DNA of 64,000 nucleotides from Cladopsammia gracilis (Eukaryota; Cnidaria; Anthozoa; Scleractinia; Dendrophylliidae): contig JAJGOT010000505.1 in the NCBI GenBank assembly GCA_022457155.1, forward strand, positions 179,001 through 243,000, in the 5' to 3' direction. The notes beneath the pieces are model-generated. The model was not told the origin of the DNA. It searched no databases and worked only from the letters and a program-made list of their open reading frames with translations. A program made the position numbers and the translations under genes. Of the stretch, positions 33,793-46,195 are shown piece after piece. The first letter of the stretch is position 1, and each line of letters begins with the position of its first letter.

Positions 33793-36700
33793 CTATTCAT
33801 GTCTATCATCAACACTATCTGAAGTGCTACTGTCGGTTTCACTTCTGTTGCGACGTTTCTTCTTCTTGTGTTCACTGCGATGTTTGTGTTTTTTCTTGGA
33901 CTTACGGTGATGACTGTGTTTGTCTGATGAACGATGCTTGCGTTTTCTATTGTCTAGCATCTCTTTGGATTCAGATGACAGTCTGTTGTCTTTCTTACCA
34001 GTCACTGTGCTGTCATTTCTTTCAACACTTGGGGAGAGTCTGAAAGGAAATAAACTTCAAAGATTAAAATGTTCATTCTCCTTATTAACTCACTTATTTC
34101 CTAATTATTTTTAACCTGCCCCTCTTCTAAAAAAAAACAGTTATGTTCAGGGAAATATTGCTCCACTCCACTGCCCCTCCCCCCCTCCTTTTCATGGGCA
34201 GGGGCAGATCCAGGAAATTCAGAAACAGGGGGCTGTAGCAAATGTGGCGAGAGTACAACCTCGCTCCATAACCACAATTACCTTAAAGCCTTAAAAAAAA
34301 AACTGCAAAAGGGAGTACCACAGCCCCCTTGGCCCTACCACTAAATATGCCTATGATGGGGGTATACCAATTTTTCAGGGTGGAACATGAACATAGCTTG
34401 CTCTACTCCCTCTGTACACTCTTCAAATGTACACCCATATTTAATTTCCTTACTCCCCGTGAATACCTTCAAACAAGCACTCACTTTTAACTTTAGCTCA
34501 ACCGTCGTACAAATTCTCAACGTTTACCTTTCAGACAAACTTCTGTCATCTGTGTCACTTTCACTGCGCTCATCGCTGCTGTGTTCCCTTCTCGTTCTTT
34601 TTTCACGTCTTTCAGATGTTCTACTGTGTTCTCTCTCCCTACTTCGTCTGCGATGTTTGTTACGCCCATCATCTCTTTCTCGGCTCCGGTCCCTTTGGCG
34701 TTGCTTTCTATGCCTGTCCTGTTCCCAGTCTCTCTCCCGTGATCTGTCTCTATCCAGATTTCTGTGTCTGCTCCAACGATCTTGTCTCCAGTCCCTCTGC
34801 GATCTTTCAGATCCCCAGCCATTATGTGGGGTGCGGCCTGGTGAAAGGTCATCTCTGTGGTTGAACTCGTTACCTGGATTTTGATACACATGCAGGAAGT
34901 TACAGTTCTTGCCTCGTGGACAGCGGTTTCTCTCAAAAAGACCTGCAAACAAACAAAATAACAACAATAAAAAACATCACTTTTATTTGAGTGTCAATGT
35001 ATATAGCACAAAAGTACTAATCAAGGTCACTGTTTTTATGTCCCCTCCTGGAGGTGTTCATAAACTCAAAATTACCTCTCATGGTCAGGAGCGGATCTAG
35101 GGGAGGGGTGCAGGGGGTGCGCACCCCCTCCCCCCTCCAGAGATGGCCTGCATCTTTCTATATTCTCAACAGTTTATATTAGGTTATTGCGTTGTTCGCT
35201 TTTAAAATTTGTTTACGTCACCCTTCAGTTACGTCATTCCTTAGAGGTGCACCCCCTCCTAAGAAAAATCCTGGATCCGTCCCTGATGGTTATTGTCCTT
35301 TAGTTGTTTTCAAACTTTGAGTTGGCAGTATCTTTCACTGCAGTTGTGGCCATAATAGCTGGCAGATGGCTACTTATGACAGCCCCGAGTAATTAAAGTA
35401 GTTTGAGGGAGTAGTAGACATACCACAAATTGCCGACTTCCACTTGGTTACTGGAGAGAATTCACAGGAAAGCTGCTTTGATGCATACCAGCGAGCATTG
35501 AATAATGCAAAGGCCTTGGCACATTCCTCTTCACTATGAATCAAATAAAAATAATTTATCATCTCATAATAAATAAAACATATTAATATATTACTGGGTA
35601 TGAAATTACAACTACTGAGGGGTGAGCCATTAGATTTTTGAGGGAAGGGGGGGGGGGTGATTTTGAAAAAAAAAGTATCCTGCAAGCAACAAAATAATAC
35701 CCTGCAACTGCAAAAACCTGACTTTAGGCTTTGTTTATTTCAGGACTTTCGGGAGATGTGTAGAGAAACTGTTAAAAAAAACACACTGTGAGGCACATGA
35801 TACCTTATGCATGATGACATCGCCAACTCAAAATTCACCACAAAGCCTCGTTTTTACGAAATTCCTTGCAAACCTTTGACAAGTTCACATTGTTTTTGAG
35901 TGGGTATTTTTTCATGAGATTGTCACAGGTTTACACTTCGAAAGCGAGGCTTGGGGGTGAAATAAACTAGTGTGACTTAAACACACATAAGGGCTAGCTA
36001 GACCTTTATTTTTTGAAAGACCATCGCCCCAAATGGTGATCAGTATCAAATTCCTCCTCGTAATGTTGATGGATGATCAAAACAAACATTAAACAGAATT
36101 AAGGAATTAATGAGACAGTATGTACATCTCAGAATGTCTCATGGACTGGCTGTGAAAACAGTAGAACAGCACAACAATGGACCCTATCCCTGAAAACAAT
36201 ACATCTGTGTGATACCCAGGTGCAATGAAATTAGAGGTTCTGAAGAGGTACATGGTACCTGGAAATGATCAGCAAACATGAACTGTCTTGATATTTTGAC
36301 AACTTCTCCCATCTAGTACTATGGGAATTGCATGGAAACCTTTAAGGAGAATTTGCATGTTGACAATGGGCACCCACCTGGTAAACTGCACATACACATT
36401 CCCTCTCAAGTGCGGCTCATGATTACAACAAACCTGAAATAAAAATGAAATAAGAAAACCGTTTACTGTAACTATAAATGCCTGAAGTATTTGTTACAAA
36501 CTAGGGTAAGTGCCTTTAATAGAAGAAGAATTTATTCAAAGAAGACATTTAATCATGCCAGGATAATGAGTTAACTTTGAAATTGAAAGGGTGAGTGGAA
36601 TAAAGCCCTAAGTGACTTCTGATCAACGGTTAGATTCTCCTTCCAGTTTGTCTTGTATATGCTCATGTAACAAAGGGAGAATTTGGTTTCAGATTAGGGC

Positions 36701-39221
36701 CTTATTTCAGTTTGGGATAAGGCCCTGAGTGACTCCTGATCTATAGCCAAATTCTCCCTTTGTTACATGAGCATATACAAGACAGACTGTAAGGAGAATC
36801 TATCAGTTGATCAGAATTCACTTGGGGCTTTATTCCACTCACCCCTTCAATTGAAGCCTCCGGGCAAGAACATCCTTATGACTTTTTGGAAAATTTTCAA
36901 TGAAATCTTGCTTTTTTGGCCTCACGAGGGATTCGCTTACCAAAATTATGACCGGATCATGTAAATATAACTAAAGGATTGCAACCCGGTCAATAAATCT
37001 TCTATTTTCTAAAAGAATAAAATTTTATCTTGAAAAGATATATAGGGTGTCCTAAGGCCCAAAACATTTTCTCAAATAATATGTGAATTTTTTCCCCCAT
37101 TTTGGATCTCTTTTATAAAGTACCTTGACAATAATCAGACATTATTTTGACAAAACTGTGCTTTTTGAGGCATAAAACATACAATTTTAGTGAAAGTTGC
37201 CAAAAAGTCACTTAGGGCGTTCTTGCTCGGAGGCCTTCAGTTGAAAAGGCATTATTGTCTGTCAGAACTATTTTGTTTAGAACAGGATTCTGTCCAATGT
37301 CAAATACAATCATCAAGGTGAGGGAAATCCTTGAAAACACTGCCACTGGTGACTGATCTAACTGAGAAGAAATCATCTTCAGGTCGAGTCATGCAAGGGA
37401 GGGATTGTTTGCATCCTGTCTTTACCTTGAACTGCACGACTGTACCAGCCTTCCTGAATTCTGGCAGCGTGTCTTCATAAAATTGCTTGTAATTTTCATA
37501 GGCTTCCTTTTCATCATACTGTCCAAAAAAAGAATAACAGCAAAAGGAGAATTTAATTAAAACTAAACTCATTCTAGGCTAAATTACAGCCATTTAGTGA
37601 GTCCAGTTCTCATCCTCCCAGGTGTATGAGAGGGATGCTGGTGCACAAAATGGCTGCAAGTCAAACATACCTGGGGCGGGGGGGTGCTCCCTTATATATG
37701 CTGTACAGGTATGTGCCGCCCTAAATTGTCTGAAGTAATAAGAACTCACCTCAAGACTTGTGTCTTGATCTGCCTCATCCAACATGGACTGAGATAATCG
37801 AATGTCATTATACATGCCTGGAATCATCAGCGTCACACTTGATGGGGGCCGCGGATGCTGTCTTGAACACCTGTGTAAAATTGATTGTAAAGCATGTTGA
37901 TTATCATCATTAACATAATCACTGATGTTTCATATTTCGATAAAGCTCTCAAAGTTTAAAAGCATTGCAGAGAGATGATTCTATTTTAGACTAAACCATT
38001 TGTCACCTTTCTCCAAACCTACAGGCTCCTGTCTTCAGATAAAATGAACAATTCACCGTATCCTGAAAAAATTGAGCAAGTTCACATGATTTTCATAATC
38101 TAAGATTCCAATGGGAAGAAGGCCTCGAAAGCCAAGCTTTCTAAATTGGCACCGTAAAGAGATGCAAAAGCTGAAATTTTGAGTGCTAGAACTTTGTCAG
38201 TGCGAACCAAGGAATTATGGGTTGTGTGTGGACCATGTTCTGCACTTTGTTTTTTAAAAGAATGTAAAGTCGCACAGCTGACCCACACGAGCCACAGGTG
38301 GCCCAGTTGGCTGGAGCTTAAACTGGTTTCCATAGCATGAAGCAACTAGGAGTATTGCTACTCCCCCCTGATGGGATGCTAGTCCATCACAGGGTGACCT
38401 GGTTTATATACTATGAAGTGACTAGGAGTATTGCTACTCCCCCTGGATGGGATGCTAGTCCATCACAGGGTGACCTGGTTTATATACTATGAAGTCACTA
38501 GGAGTATTGCTACTCCCCCCTGGATGGGATGCTAGTCCATCACAGGGTAACATGGTTTATATACTATGAAGTGACTAGGAGTATTGCTACTCCCCCCTGG
38601 ATGGGATGCTAGTCCATCACAGGGTGACCTGGTTTATATACTATGAAGTCACTAGGAATCCCTGGATGGGATGCTAGTCCATTGCAAGATTACCCCCGGC
38701 ATTTTGTCTCCAGTACCTATTTATACACCTGGATAGAGAGACAATGTGGGGCAATATTTTATGTCTAAGGAAACAACACGAAGGCTGAAACCAGACCTTG
38801 AACCACTGACCTTCATAATTCTAACATGTGGATTATAATTGCCTGGGGTGTTTACAAAAGGAAACCTTCCTCAGTTTTCAACTTCACATACCTGCTCTGT
38901 GCCATAAGATTTTCTGCTTGCTGGAGGGGCAAGAGGATTATGCCAGGCTTCAGAATTCTAGACAAAATAATAAAAATAGCAAATAATTTAATTCATTAGT
39001 AAGTGACCAAGCTTGTGAGTTTGAACTCGTTAAAAATGAAAAAGGGTGGGCTCCACTGCTTACTAAGGACCATGCGGAATAATGGATCTTGCTTCTAACT
39101 TACACACTATTGGGTGTAAAGAGGATTAATGATGATGATGATGACAAGGAAGGTGATGATGATGAGGAGGAGGAGTAGGAGGAGGATGACAACAACAATG
39201 TTAATGAGGATGGTGGTGATG

Positions 39222-39255
<34 letters not shown>

Positions 39256-42200
39256 TCATTTATAGTGCGCAAATTCCATAAAATGTTCAAATGCGCATAA
39301 CAAGATTAAAAACAGAAAAGGCTAAAAAGCTAAAATTCCAATTAGGAGTAAACTTACAATGATTTAAAGATGATGGTGTTAAATCAATCACAAATCACAT
39401 GACAATATCAGGGAGGATGACAATGACGACAGTGGTAATGATGATGATAATGATGATGATGGTAACAGCAATGATGAGGGTGACAATGATGGTAATGGTG
39501 ACCGAGATAATGATGATAATGATGATGGTGCTAATAGTGGTGATGATGATGAAAACAAAAACACCCAGCATTGTTAGGGGTATAGAATGGTAAATTCGAG
39601 ATTTTGCGAGACTGTGAGACCCTTGTTTAAAAATTTGAGACCGAGACTTTAGCATTTCTATCAAATTCAAGCCCGAGACTTTACCTCTAAAAAATCCGAG
39701 CCCGAGACTCCAATTGCTAGAAAATGTCGGGCCGATAATACTAAAACAGCTTAAAACACGTGACTAAAATCTCCAACGGAATATGAGATTTACGAGAAAA
39801 ATTACGAGACTCCAAGATCCAAATTATCAAAATTCGAGACTTCGAGGCTTCGAAAATTATAGCGAGCCCAAGATTCCAAGACTCCAATTTCAAATGGCGA
39901 ACCCCTAAACTTACAAAAAAAAAAGAACTTGACCAACAAAATTATTCCCAATACGGACCTCACACTAGTTAAATAGCATCTATAATTATACAGTACAATT
40001 AAAGCATAAAACAATCTCTATTAATTGCAACATAACTATTTCATTAAATCATTTTGTACATGTCCTGAGAATTGAATAGTAAATCAGGACAATTCCTCTA
40101 AATGAAAAGTTGTTCTCATCAAGGAGAAATTACTTATGTAGATTGCGATCACTTTGGTTGTAAACAATTACCTCAGAAGTGGATGGTTTGTCTAACTCCC
40201 TGAACAAGGCATCCTATTGAAATGAACAGTCCAGACATGGCTTGAGGTAAGGTTAAGAATGTTAAATCATAGGTAACAACATACATGTACATTCAACTGT
40301 GTACACTGTAAGATAAAGCTTGGTCTCTAGAAATACACACGCAGTCAGACTAGCAAATAAACCAATACTCTTAGCTAATTAGCAACCTACATCGGCTGTG
40401 ACAAATAAGGGGCCTCTAGAGGTTCGGAAATGCAGTTTTCAGTATTCTGAGCATGAAATTGAGTGAAACATAAGACAGTCATAATTTCAGTAACCGGTGG
40501 TGAGAGGCGAAGTAGGCTAGGAAGTAACTGGCTGCTATTGAAACCCCTGGAACATAGATTAGTAAACATTCAAAGACAAAAATGTAAGTTGCATTGTCAG
40601 TGAAATCTCCCTTGAGTACAAGAAAACACAATAAACGTAATTGATACATACCTGCATGGTAAAATTATTAATTAAAATTTATCTAATTAAGGACAATTTT
40701 AAAATTTGATTTCTTTTTTAAAATGCATAAGTGTATAAATTTTGTTTGGTTTCTACTGATGTTTCTGAAACTTATAGTGTCATTTAAAATAAATGAGTAA
40801 CCATAAAGTAATTAAATAAATAAACATATTAATTTGTACAGGAAAAAAGGACAATAATTTTCCTAGAATGAAAAAGGCTCTAAACTATAAAACAACACCA
40901 CATCCTAGAGTCTTATAATTTTTTAATTACTTACTAAACAGTCTATGCTATACACTTTAGTGTCAACTAAAACTGCTTTCTTTTAAAAGATACAAAAATG
41001 TCTTTGATGCAACAGACCCAATGACTCAAGGATGCAGACTTGCGCATGAACTTCACTGATGTTGTTCCAGTTTAGTTAAGGATTATCAGAAGTTTTTTTT
41101 AATTATATTGTACAAAAACAGTGAAACACCAAAATGTTTTATTCATTGTAACTACATGTTAGCAATGTCTGCTTAATAATATATATTTCGTTTTCCTTGG
41201 TTTGAAAATTTTCAAACCAGTTTGATATCTGTTTTCCCTTGTCTCAAATTATGGCAATGCACCGGAGACAAAGAAAAATAAAAGTTAAACTAGTTTGAAA
41301 AATTTCAAACCAAGAAAACCACAACTTATGTTCATGAGAGTACAGTGCACTGTATTCATCACATCAAAAATAGCATACATGTACAAAGGTCATTTAAAAA
41401 TAGAACAATATTTTTGCAGCCCCAATGGATGTCAATGCTTATTACTACTCTCCTTGGATAGAAAGTTAGGTCATTACAAGGTTACCCCCAGTGTATACTA
41501 ATTTTTTTCACCTGGGACAATGTGGAGTAAACATTCTTCTCTGAGAAAGCATTTGCGGAATGTTGATTTGTATTTAACTTTTGCTTGAAGGCTAAACTTC
41601 TCAGGATTCAGCCACAACAAACAGCCAGAACATTAAACAATGGCTCTTGTTTTGATGAAATTCTTTGGAAATTAACTTCCAGGCAGGAAAAAAATCAATG
41701 TTTAACAAATCTAAAAATCTGCTAAATCTGCAGCACATACATAAAATGGGCAAGTTTGTAGCTTTTTTCCCATACTCTGGCCAAAATAATCACTTAGACT
41801 CCCTTTTCACCAAGCCCTTCATTTATCAAAAAATTTCTGTTATTCTAATAATAAAAATGATGTGCTTAAATCAGTTTGGGATACAAGCTTTTTCAATAAA
41901 TACCCAACTCCATCAACAGTGATATCACCTCTTTCTCTTTGATCGCTTTTTGTTTTCGTTCTTCTTTCTCCTTTTCCATTCTTTGTTCTTCTTCCCATTC
42001 TCTCTTGATTCTCTCCTACAAAACAAACAACATAAATATTAAACTATTCTTTACACTGTTTCTGTTAACTTAATATACATGTATGGCAGAAGAATGATCC
42101 TAGCAATAGGATCATAACCTAGCTGGCAGATTATCTGAGCACAACATGTTTTCTGCTTCCAATTTACATGTTCTGATCAAGTTCCCGAAGCAAGATTCTT

Positions 42201-45200
42201 CCAATCAAAGCATACATTATGCCATTTTTTATTACCTCTTGTTCCAATTTTTCTCTTAATTTTCTTTCCTCATCTTCCCTTTTCTTTCGAAACCTCTCTT
42301 GAGCAATGGCTTCCCTCTCCAGCCACAAACGATGCTGAGTTTTTCTGGAAAAAAATGTATAATTATGTTGTAGTTAATTTTTTATCTCAGGTAATTTTTA
42401 TTTGTCCATTGTTTTTCGGTATGGTAATATATGCTAATCAATTTGAAACAAAGAAAAAACAAAAATTACCTGAAATAAAAAATTAACTACAGCATATACG
42501 CAGTTTGTTAAAAAATGCAAAATTGGTTGGACATTTTAGGATTTTGTTTGGACAATGTCCAATGATGGACTGTTATTATTCTAGCCCTGATGGCCTACTT
42601 AACGGTCTTTGACCCAGCAGTCCATACTGTTCCTGAATTCAGTTTGTGATGTTTCAAAGTTCTATTTAATGCACCTCTCTTCCTCCTCTTCTAGCAGCCT
42701 TTTCTTCTCAGCTCTTTCCTTCACTTCTAACTTGGCCCTAAAAAAACACAGCAAAATTCACGTAAAATTGCAAGAAGACCAAATCAAGAGAGTTGCAGAA
42801 ATCTATCCTACATGCAAAAAAAAAGAATAGAAAAGAATAGCAACGACTAAAAAAGGTAAAAGTAGTACTTGGCAAAAAGCTGTCAACATGGCCACTTAAG
42901 TCCAGGATAGCACGTAAGTATTTGACAGAGTTATTTGTCATTTTCATATTGCTTCATATAAAGTGACAGACTGACTGAATTATGTGTATTATGGTGAACA
43001 TTTATAGATGAGGACACTTTGAGATGCTTATCATGGGGTAGTGTACTCCCCTCTTTGTGCAATCAATATAATACACATTACTCATCATGGCTGGAACTTA
43101 CAAGTAACATGGTTTCTATCCCATGAAGAAACAACTTGCTACAAAGGTGGGGCAAGGGGTACTTTAAAAATCTTTCAAAATTTAAAAAAGTGTGGCCACT
43201 GTTGCCGGCTTTATCTTCTTTAAGCTAAAAGGGGGCTCGCCCCACTCCCCTCCCCTCCACAGAACCAGAACCCTTCCCTAGGTACAAATGGACACTCCCA
43301 AATGATACATGTATCAATAATGGTAAAATCTTATTTATATTGAACTTACCTCAAGATGGGATCATTCTCTATTCTCCACTTTTCTGTTGTTACAAGACAC
43401 AAAGGAAGATCATGTTAAATGCTTTGAATAGTGCAGTCTACTGGTCATAACCACCCAAAATGCTTGGTTAGGTGAGTGCCCAGGAGAGGACGGCACTTAC
43501 TTGTAACAGGTCTCAAATATACAGTAATTTTTAATGGCACTGTTTGCTTTCAGTTATTGCAAAATGAAAAATAGACTTTTTTTTTCACTTTTGCATTTAG
43601 GCAGTCTTGACAGTGAAGGGTCAATCTCATCAAGGGTAGTTCTTTTTTATATATTTAACTGTTCGCTTAAGCTAAAAAGGGAGTTTAAACCTTTTCTTAC
43701 CTTCAAGTTCCTCTTGCTCTCTCTTCTTTGCTGCTGTCTGTCTCTGTTGCCGTCGTCTTTCCTTCTTAACAAGCCTTCTAAATTGTTTATGGCTGATAAT
43801 ATTTAAAAAGTGAAATATTTCCATGATGAATAGAATGCTACATCAATAATCCCCAATATGAAACAATTTGAAAATTTCTTCTCTATTGGTTGTCAAATTA
43901 ATTGCAATGAGTTTCCTTCAGTTGCTGTTTAACTGCGATGATTACATTCTCTTTAATTCTTTCTACTGCAGTTCGTATGAATTTATTTTCATATACACAT
44001 TATTGTATTCATCATTTCATGAGTGCAATAGAAGGGTCTCATAATTGACTTAGTTCCCGGCTGGCCTTGTAGCTCAGCAGTAGACCATTTGCACCAGAGT
44101 TGCAAAGGTCAAATGGGTTTGAACCCTGTAGAGGCCAATGAATGCGTCTTTCAAACCCTAATAATTAGGGTTTGAAAAACGTGTGGGAGTGCCTGGAAAA
44201 AAGCCCTAAGTGACTTCTGATAAACTACTAGATTCTCCTTTCAAATTGCCCTGTATTCCCTTGTGAAACACAGGAGAATTTGATGTTACATCAGAAGTCA
44301 TTTAGGGCCTTATTCCACGCACCTATTGCAACTCCTTCAGTTGCTGACTATAACCGTGGTAATCACATTCTTTTAACTAAATACAGCGAAACCTGTATTC
44401 AACAGACCCCATATTAAGCGGACACCAGCTTGGGTCCCCAAATTTTCCTCCCATATTTATTGTAAATCAAACCTGCATTCAGCAGACCCCTCTATTAAGC
44501 AGATGCAGACACCAAAACTGGGCCATTTTGTTACACAAAACCTGTATTAAGTGGATGTTTCAAGCGTTTTTAAAATGCATATGTATTTAACTGTGGGATT
44601 ACCATCTACTTCTAAAAGCGTGTTTTCCAGCAAAAAGTAATAAAATTAAATGGAATGAAATCAGTATGTGTGGGGAAAAAAGATGGAGATACAAGAATGC
44701 CAATAGTTAACTATTACTGTGCAATGCATCGAAACCTGTATCAAGTGGACATCCTATATTAAGCGACACTAGCGAGGGTCCCGAGGGTGTCCGCTTAATA
44801 CAGATTTCACTGTAGAGACTGTACTTGTTGTGCATCAGGGACGGATCTAGGGGAGGGGTGGAGGGGTGCAGGGGGTGCGCCCCCACCCCCTATGAGATGA
44901 CCTGCATCTTTCTAATATAACTAGTATTCTTGTTTACGTCACCCTTCAGTTACGTCATTCCTTAAAGGTGCACCGACTCTAAGAAAAATCCTGGATCTGC
45001 CCCTGTGCATCATATTAAAATTATTCACAAAAGGGGTGTGAGGTAGATTACCTATTTTTTGGCCTTTATAAATTTTAAGGAGAACTCAATTTTGACTTAC
45101 CAATAACATGCGACCCACCTCCTTTAAAAGAGGTGGATAAAGTTGAGTTTTGGTGGACGTAAATCAAACCAAATCATAAATCATATTGAATGAATCTTCT

Positions 45201-46080
45201 GTAATTGACTTCGAAGTTGATTGTTTTAGTAAAACTGTTTTAAATCCAATCGCAATTTGAAAAGCAATGTTAACGGCTTTCCTTCGCTTGATGTCCACCA
45301 AACTCAAGTTTGACCATCTAGAAAAAATGCGTTGGGTTGTGTGTTAATGGTAACCTCTGTAACTAAGGCGCCATTCACATGGAAAGAGGATGATCCTAGT
45401 GCTAGGATGATCCTAGAAGGTTCATTTGGTTTACATGCAAAAATGCGGCACTGGGATGATCCTAGCGCTAGCATCATCCTACCTCTCAGATAGGATGATC
45501 CTAGTGCTAGGATCATCCTATTCGCATGTAAACTGAAAGCAGAAAACATGTCGCGCTTGGATGATCCTAGTTCTAGGATCATCCTCTTTCCATGTAAATG
45601 GGGCCGAAGTTAATCTTAATTCTTAAATGAGTAATGCTAATTTAACTGACGCTGCTGTGTGGGATGGATGACCGAAGGCAGAGTGTTATAGCGTCCGAAA
45701 ATGGCTTGCGGGGACCTGCACGGATCTAATAGTAGGCAAGGCGGTCGATTTAAAAGTTTGAAAGTTTGGTGCTAGAGTAGCATTAAAGGGGAGTAGGTTG
45801 CAAGTCCTGACTGTTCTAGGAAAAAAAGAGTAGTTGTACCATCATTCTCTGCAATAAATCAGATCACGTACTCTGTTTACAAAAAACAGAAAGCCTGATG
45901 TGATTATTGCAGAGAATGACAAATTCGTATGCGACAACAAACGGTAACACTTAACAAGAAGAAATTTAAAGATAGTATGAAGTGTCTGAAGTAGCAAGCA
46001 GGACAATACCTGAGCTTAACAGGCGCATCGCCATGTTTACAATCTTTCTGCGATTCTTCTTCGTTCTCCTCAGCCGCCAT
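33793..46080 (-). CDS. ZRSR2: ZRSR2 (U2AF35-related protein), minor-spliceosome 3' splice-site factor
   Basis: Fifteen coding exons in continuous phase: 46080-46010, 43792-43701, 43383-43350, 42737-42675, 42344-42236, 42015-41929, 40213-40172, 38957-38892, 38062-38007, 37870-37750, 37518-37426, 36433-36378, 35533-35424, 34942-34528, 34039-33793; 553 residues. After SHKQFRRLVKKERRR comes a long Glu/Arg/Lys helix (exons 2-6). Zinc finger 1 is C-x8-C-x5-C-x3-H (CSFYLKTGACRFGERCSRQH). Then a U2AF-homology motif (EFRKAGTVVQFKVCCNHEPH, LRGNVYVQFT, CAKAFALFNARWYASKQLSC). Zinc finger 2 is C-x7-C-x5-C-x3-H (CGLFERNRCPRGKNCNFLH). The tail is an Arg/Ser/Asp/Lys-rich RS-type domain. In animals this protein contacts the 3' splice site of U12-type introns and also U2-type. 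All its own introns that I traced use GT-AG. It is complete and appears functional. Confidence 0.93.
35086..35285. mobile_element. hAT5-like MITE in a ZRSR2 intron
   Basis: Ends CAGGAGCGGATCTAGG / CCTGGATCCGTCCCTG, duplications ATGGT at 35081-35085 and 35286-35290. The interior has GCAGGGGGTGCGCACCCCCT and GTTTACGTCACCC, shared with the copies at 44836 and 53167. Confidence 0.87.
36583..36850. mobile_element. fold-back MITE in a ZRSR2 intron
   Basis: TTGAAAGGGTGAGTGGAATA begins the left arm and the inverse (TATTCCACTCACCCCTTCAA) closes the right. The arms contain TGTCTTGTATATGCTCATGT and its inverse. Same family as 32352-32626. Confidence 0.87.
38330..38695. repeat. tandem repeat, about 81-bp unit, about 4.5 copies
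   Basis: Units hold AAGTGACTAGGAGTATTGCT, ACTCCCCCTGGATGGGATGC and TAGTCCATCACAGGGTGACC. Alternating units read AAGTGACT and AAGTCACT, hinting at higher-order doubling. It lies in the ZRSR2 intron between exons 38007-38062 and 38892-38957. Confidence 0.85.
39125..39560. repeat. GAT/GGT and TAA simple repeats in a ZRSR2 intron
   Basis: GATGATGATGATGA runs at 39129-39172, TAA units at 39225-39255, and imperfect GATGATGGT repeats at 39404-39552. They read as Met-rich or Ile-rich frames by chance only. Confidence 0.85.
39565..39912. mobile_element. GAGAC-rich MITE, relative of 3906-4278
   Basis: Left TTAGGGGTATAGAATGGTAAA; right CAAATGGCGAACCCCTAA. The interior repeats CGAGACT/GAGACC, the inverse of the GTCTCGG heptamer in the first copy. 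It lies in a ZRSR2 intron. Confidence 0.65.
41190..41322. mobile_element. fold-back MITE in a ZRSR2 intron
   Basis: TTTTCCTTGGTTTGAAAATT and AATTTCAAACCAAGAAAAC form the outer arms; the loop holds CAATGCACCGGAGACAAAG. About 133 bp. Confidence 0.65.
42361..42497. mobile_element. fold-back MITE next to ZRSR2 exon 5
   Basis: ATGTTGTAGTTAATTTTTTA / TAAAAAATTAACTACAGCAT arms with CAGGTAATTTTTATTTGT and its near-inverse inside. It ends only about 17 bp from the acceptor of exon 42236-42344, so it supplies the branch-point region of that intron. Confidence 0.75.
44063..44136 (+). tRNA. tRNA-like sequence (SINE head or tRNA pseudogene)
   Basis: 74 nt beginning GGCCTTGTAGCTCAGCAG (A-box-like TAGCTCAGCAGTAG) and ending GGTTTGAACCCTGTAGAGGCC in two parts (B-box-like GGTTTGAACCC). 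The acceptor ends pair (GGCCT/AGGCC), and an anticodon arm TTGCA-7 nt-TGCAA is visible. The D stem does not pair properly and position 33 is C, so it is probably not a working tRNA. A tRNA-derived SINE is the likeliest reading. It lies in ZRSR2 intron 1. Confidence 0.4.
44189..44331. mobile_element. decayed copy of the TAAGTGACTTCTGAT fold-back MITE
   Basis: Ends GTGCCTGGAAAAAAGCCCTA and AGGGCCTTATTCCACGCAC pair. The interior has AGATTCTCCTTTC / GGAGAATTTGATG as in 32352 and 36583. Confidence 0.6.
44836..45005. mobile_element. hAT5-like MITE in ZRSR2 intron 1
   Basis: Ends CAGGGACGGATCTAGG / CCTGGATCTGCCCCTG with TGCAT duplications at 44831-44835 and 45006-45010. Interior shared with 35086-35285. 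Confidence 0.87.
45367..45605. mobile_element. Harbinger-like MITE with GATCCTAG repeats
   Basis: Ends GGCGCCATTCACATGGAAAG / CTTTCCATGTAAATGGGGCC. The left flank is TAA and the right GAA. The interior consists of repeated AGGATGATCCTAG palindromes that fold on each other. Confidence 0.7.
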
Positions 46081-46195
46081 GTTGCTAGGTTTTCGGTTCC
46101 AGTCTACACTCTGTTCACCTCGTTATCGTGCAAAATCTGGTATCCTCCCCAGGCCTCCTCAGTCTATTGCAGAACACAGGATACACACAGCCATC
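46081..46195. promoter_or_regulatory. bidirectional promoter region of ZRSR2 and the first CEP164-like exon
   Basis: 115 bp separate divergent start codons (ZRSR2 ATG ending at 46080; CEP164-like ATG at 46196). The segment TTCCAGTCTACACTCTG through CCCCAGGCCTCCTC is repeated, diverged, at about 50745-50815 ahead of the second CEP164 first exon, so the promoter was duplicated with the exon. No TATA box is evident. Confidence 0.55.

Noticed and set aside
34387..34884. Leu/Ser/Cys-rich 165-codon plus-strand frame
   Set aside because: Antisense of the Arg/Asp/Ser-rich ZRSR2 exon at 34528-34942.
39395..39670. Ile-rich or Met-rich frames
   Set aside because: Translation of GAT/GGT simple repeats.
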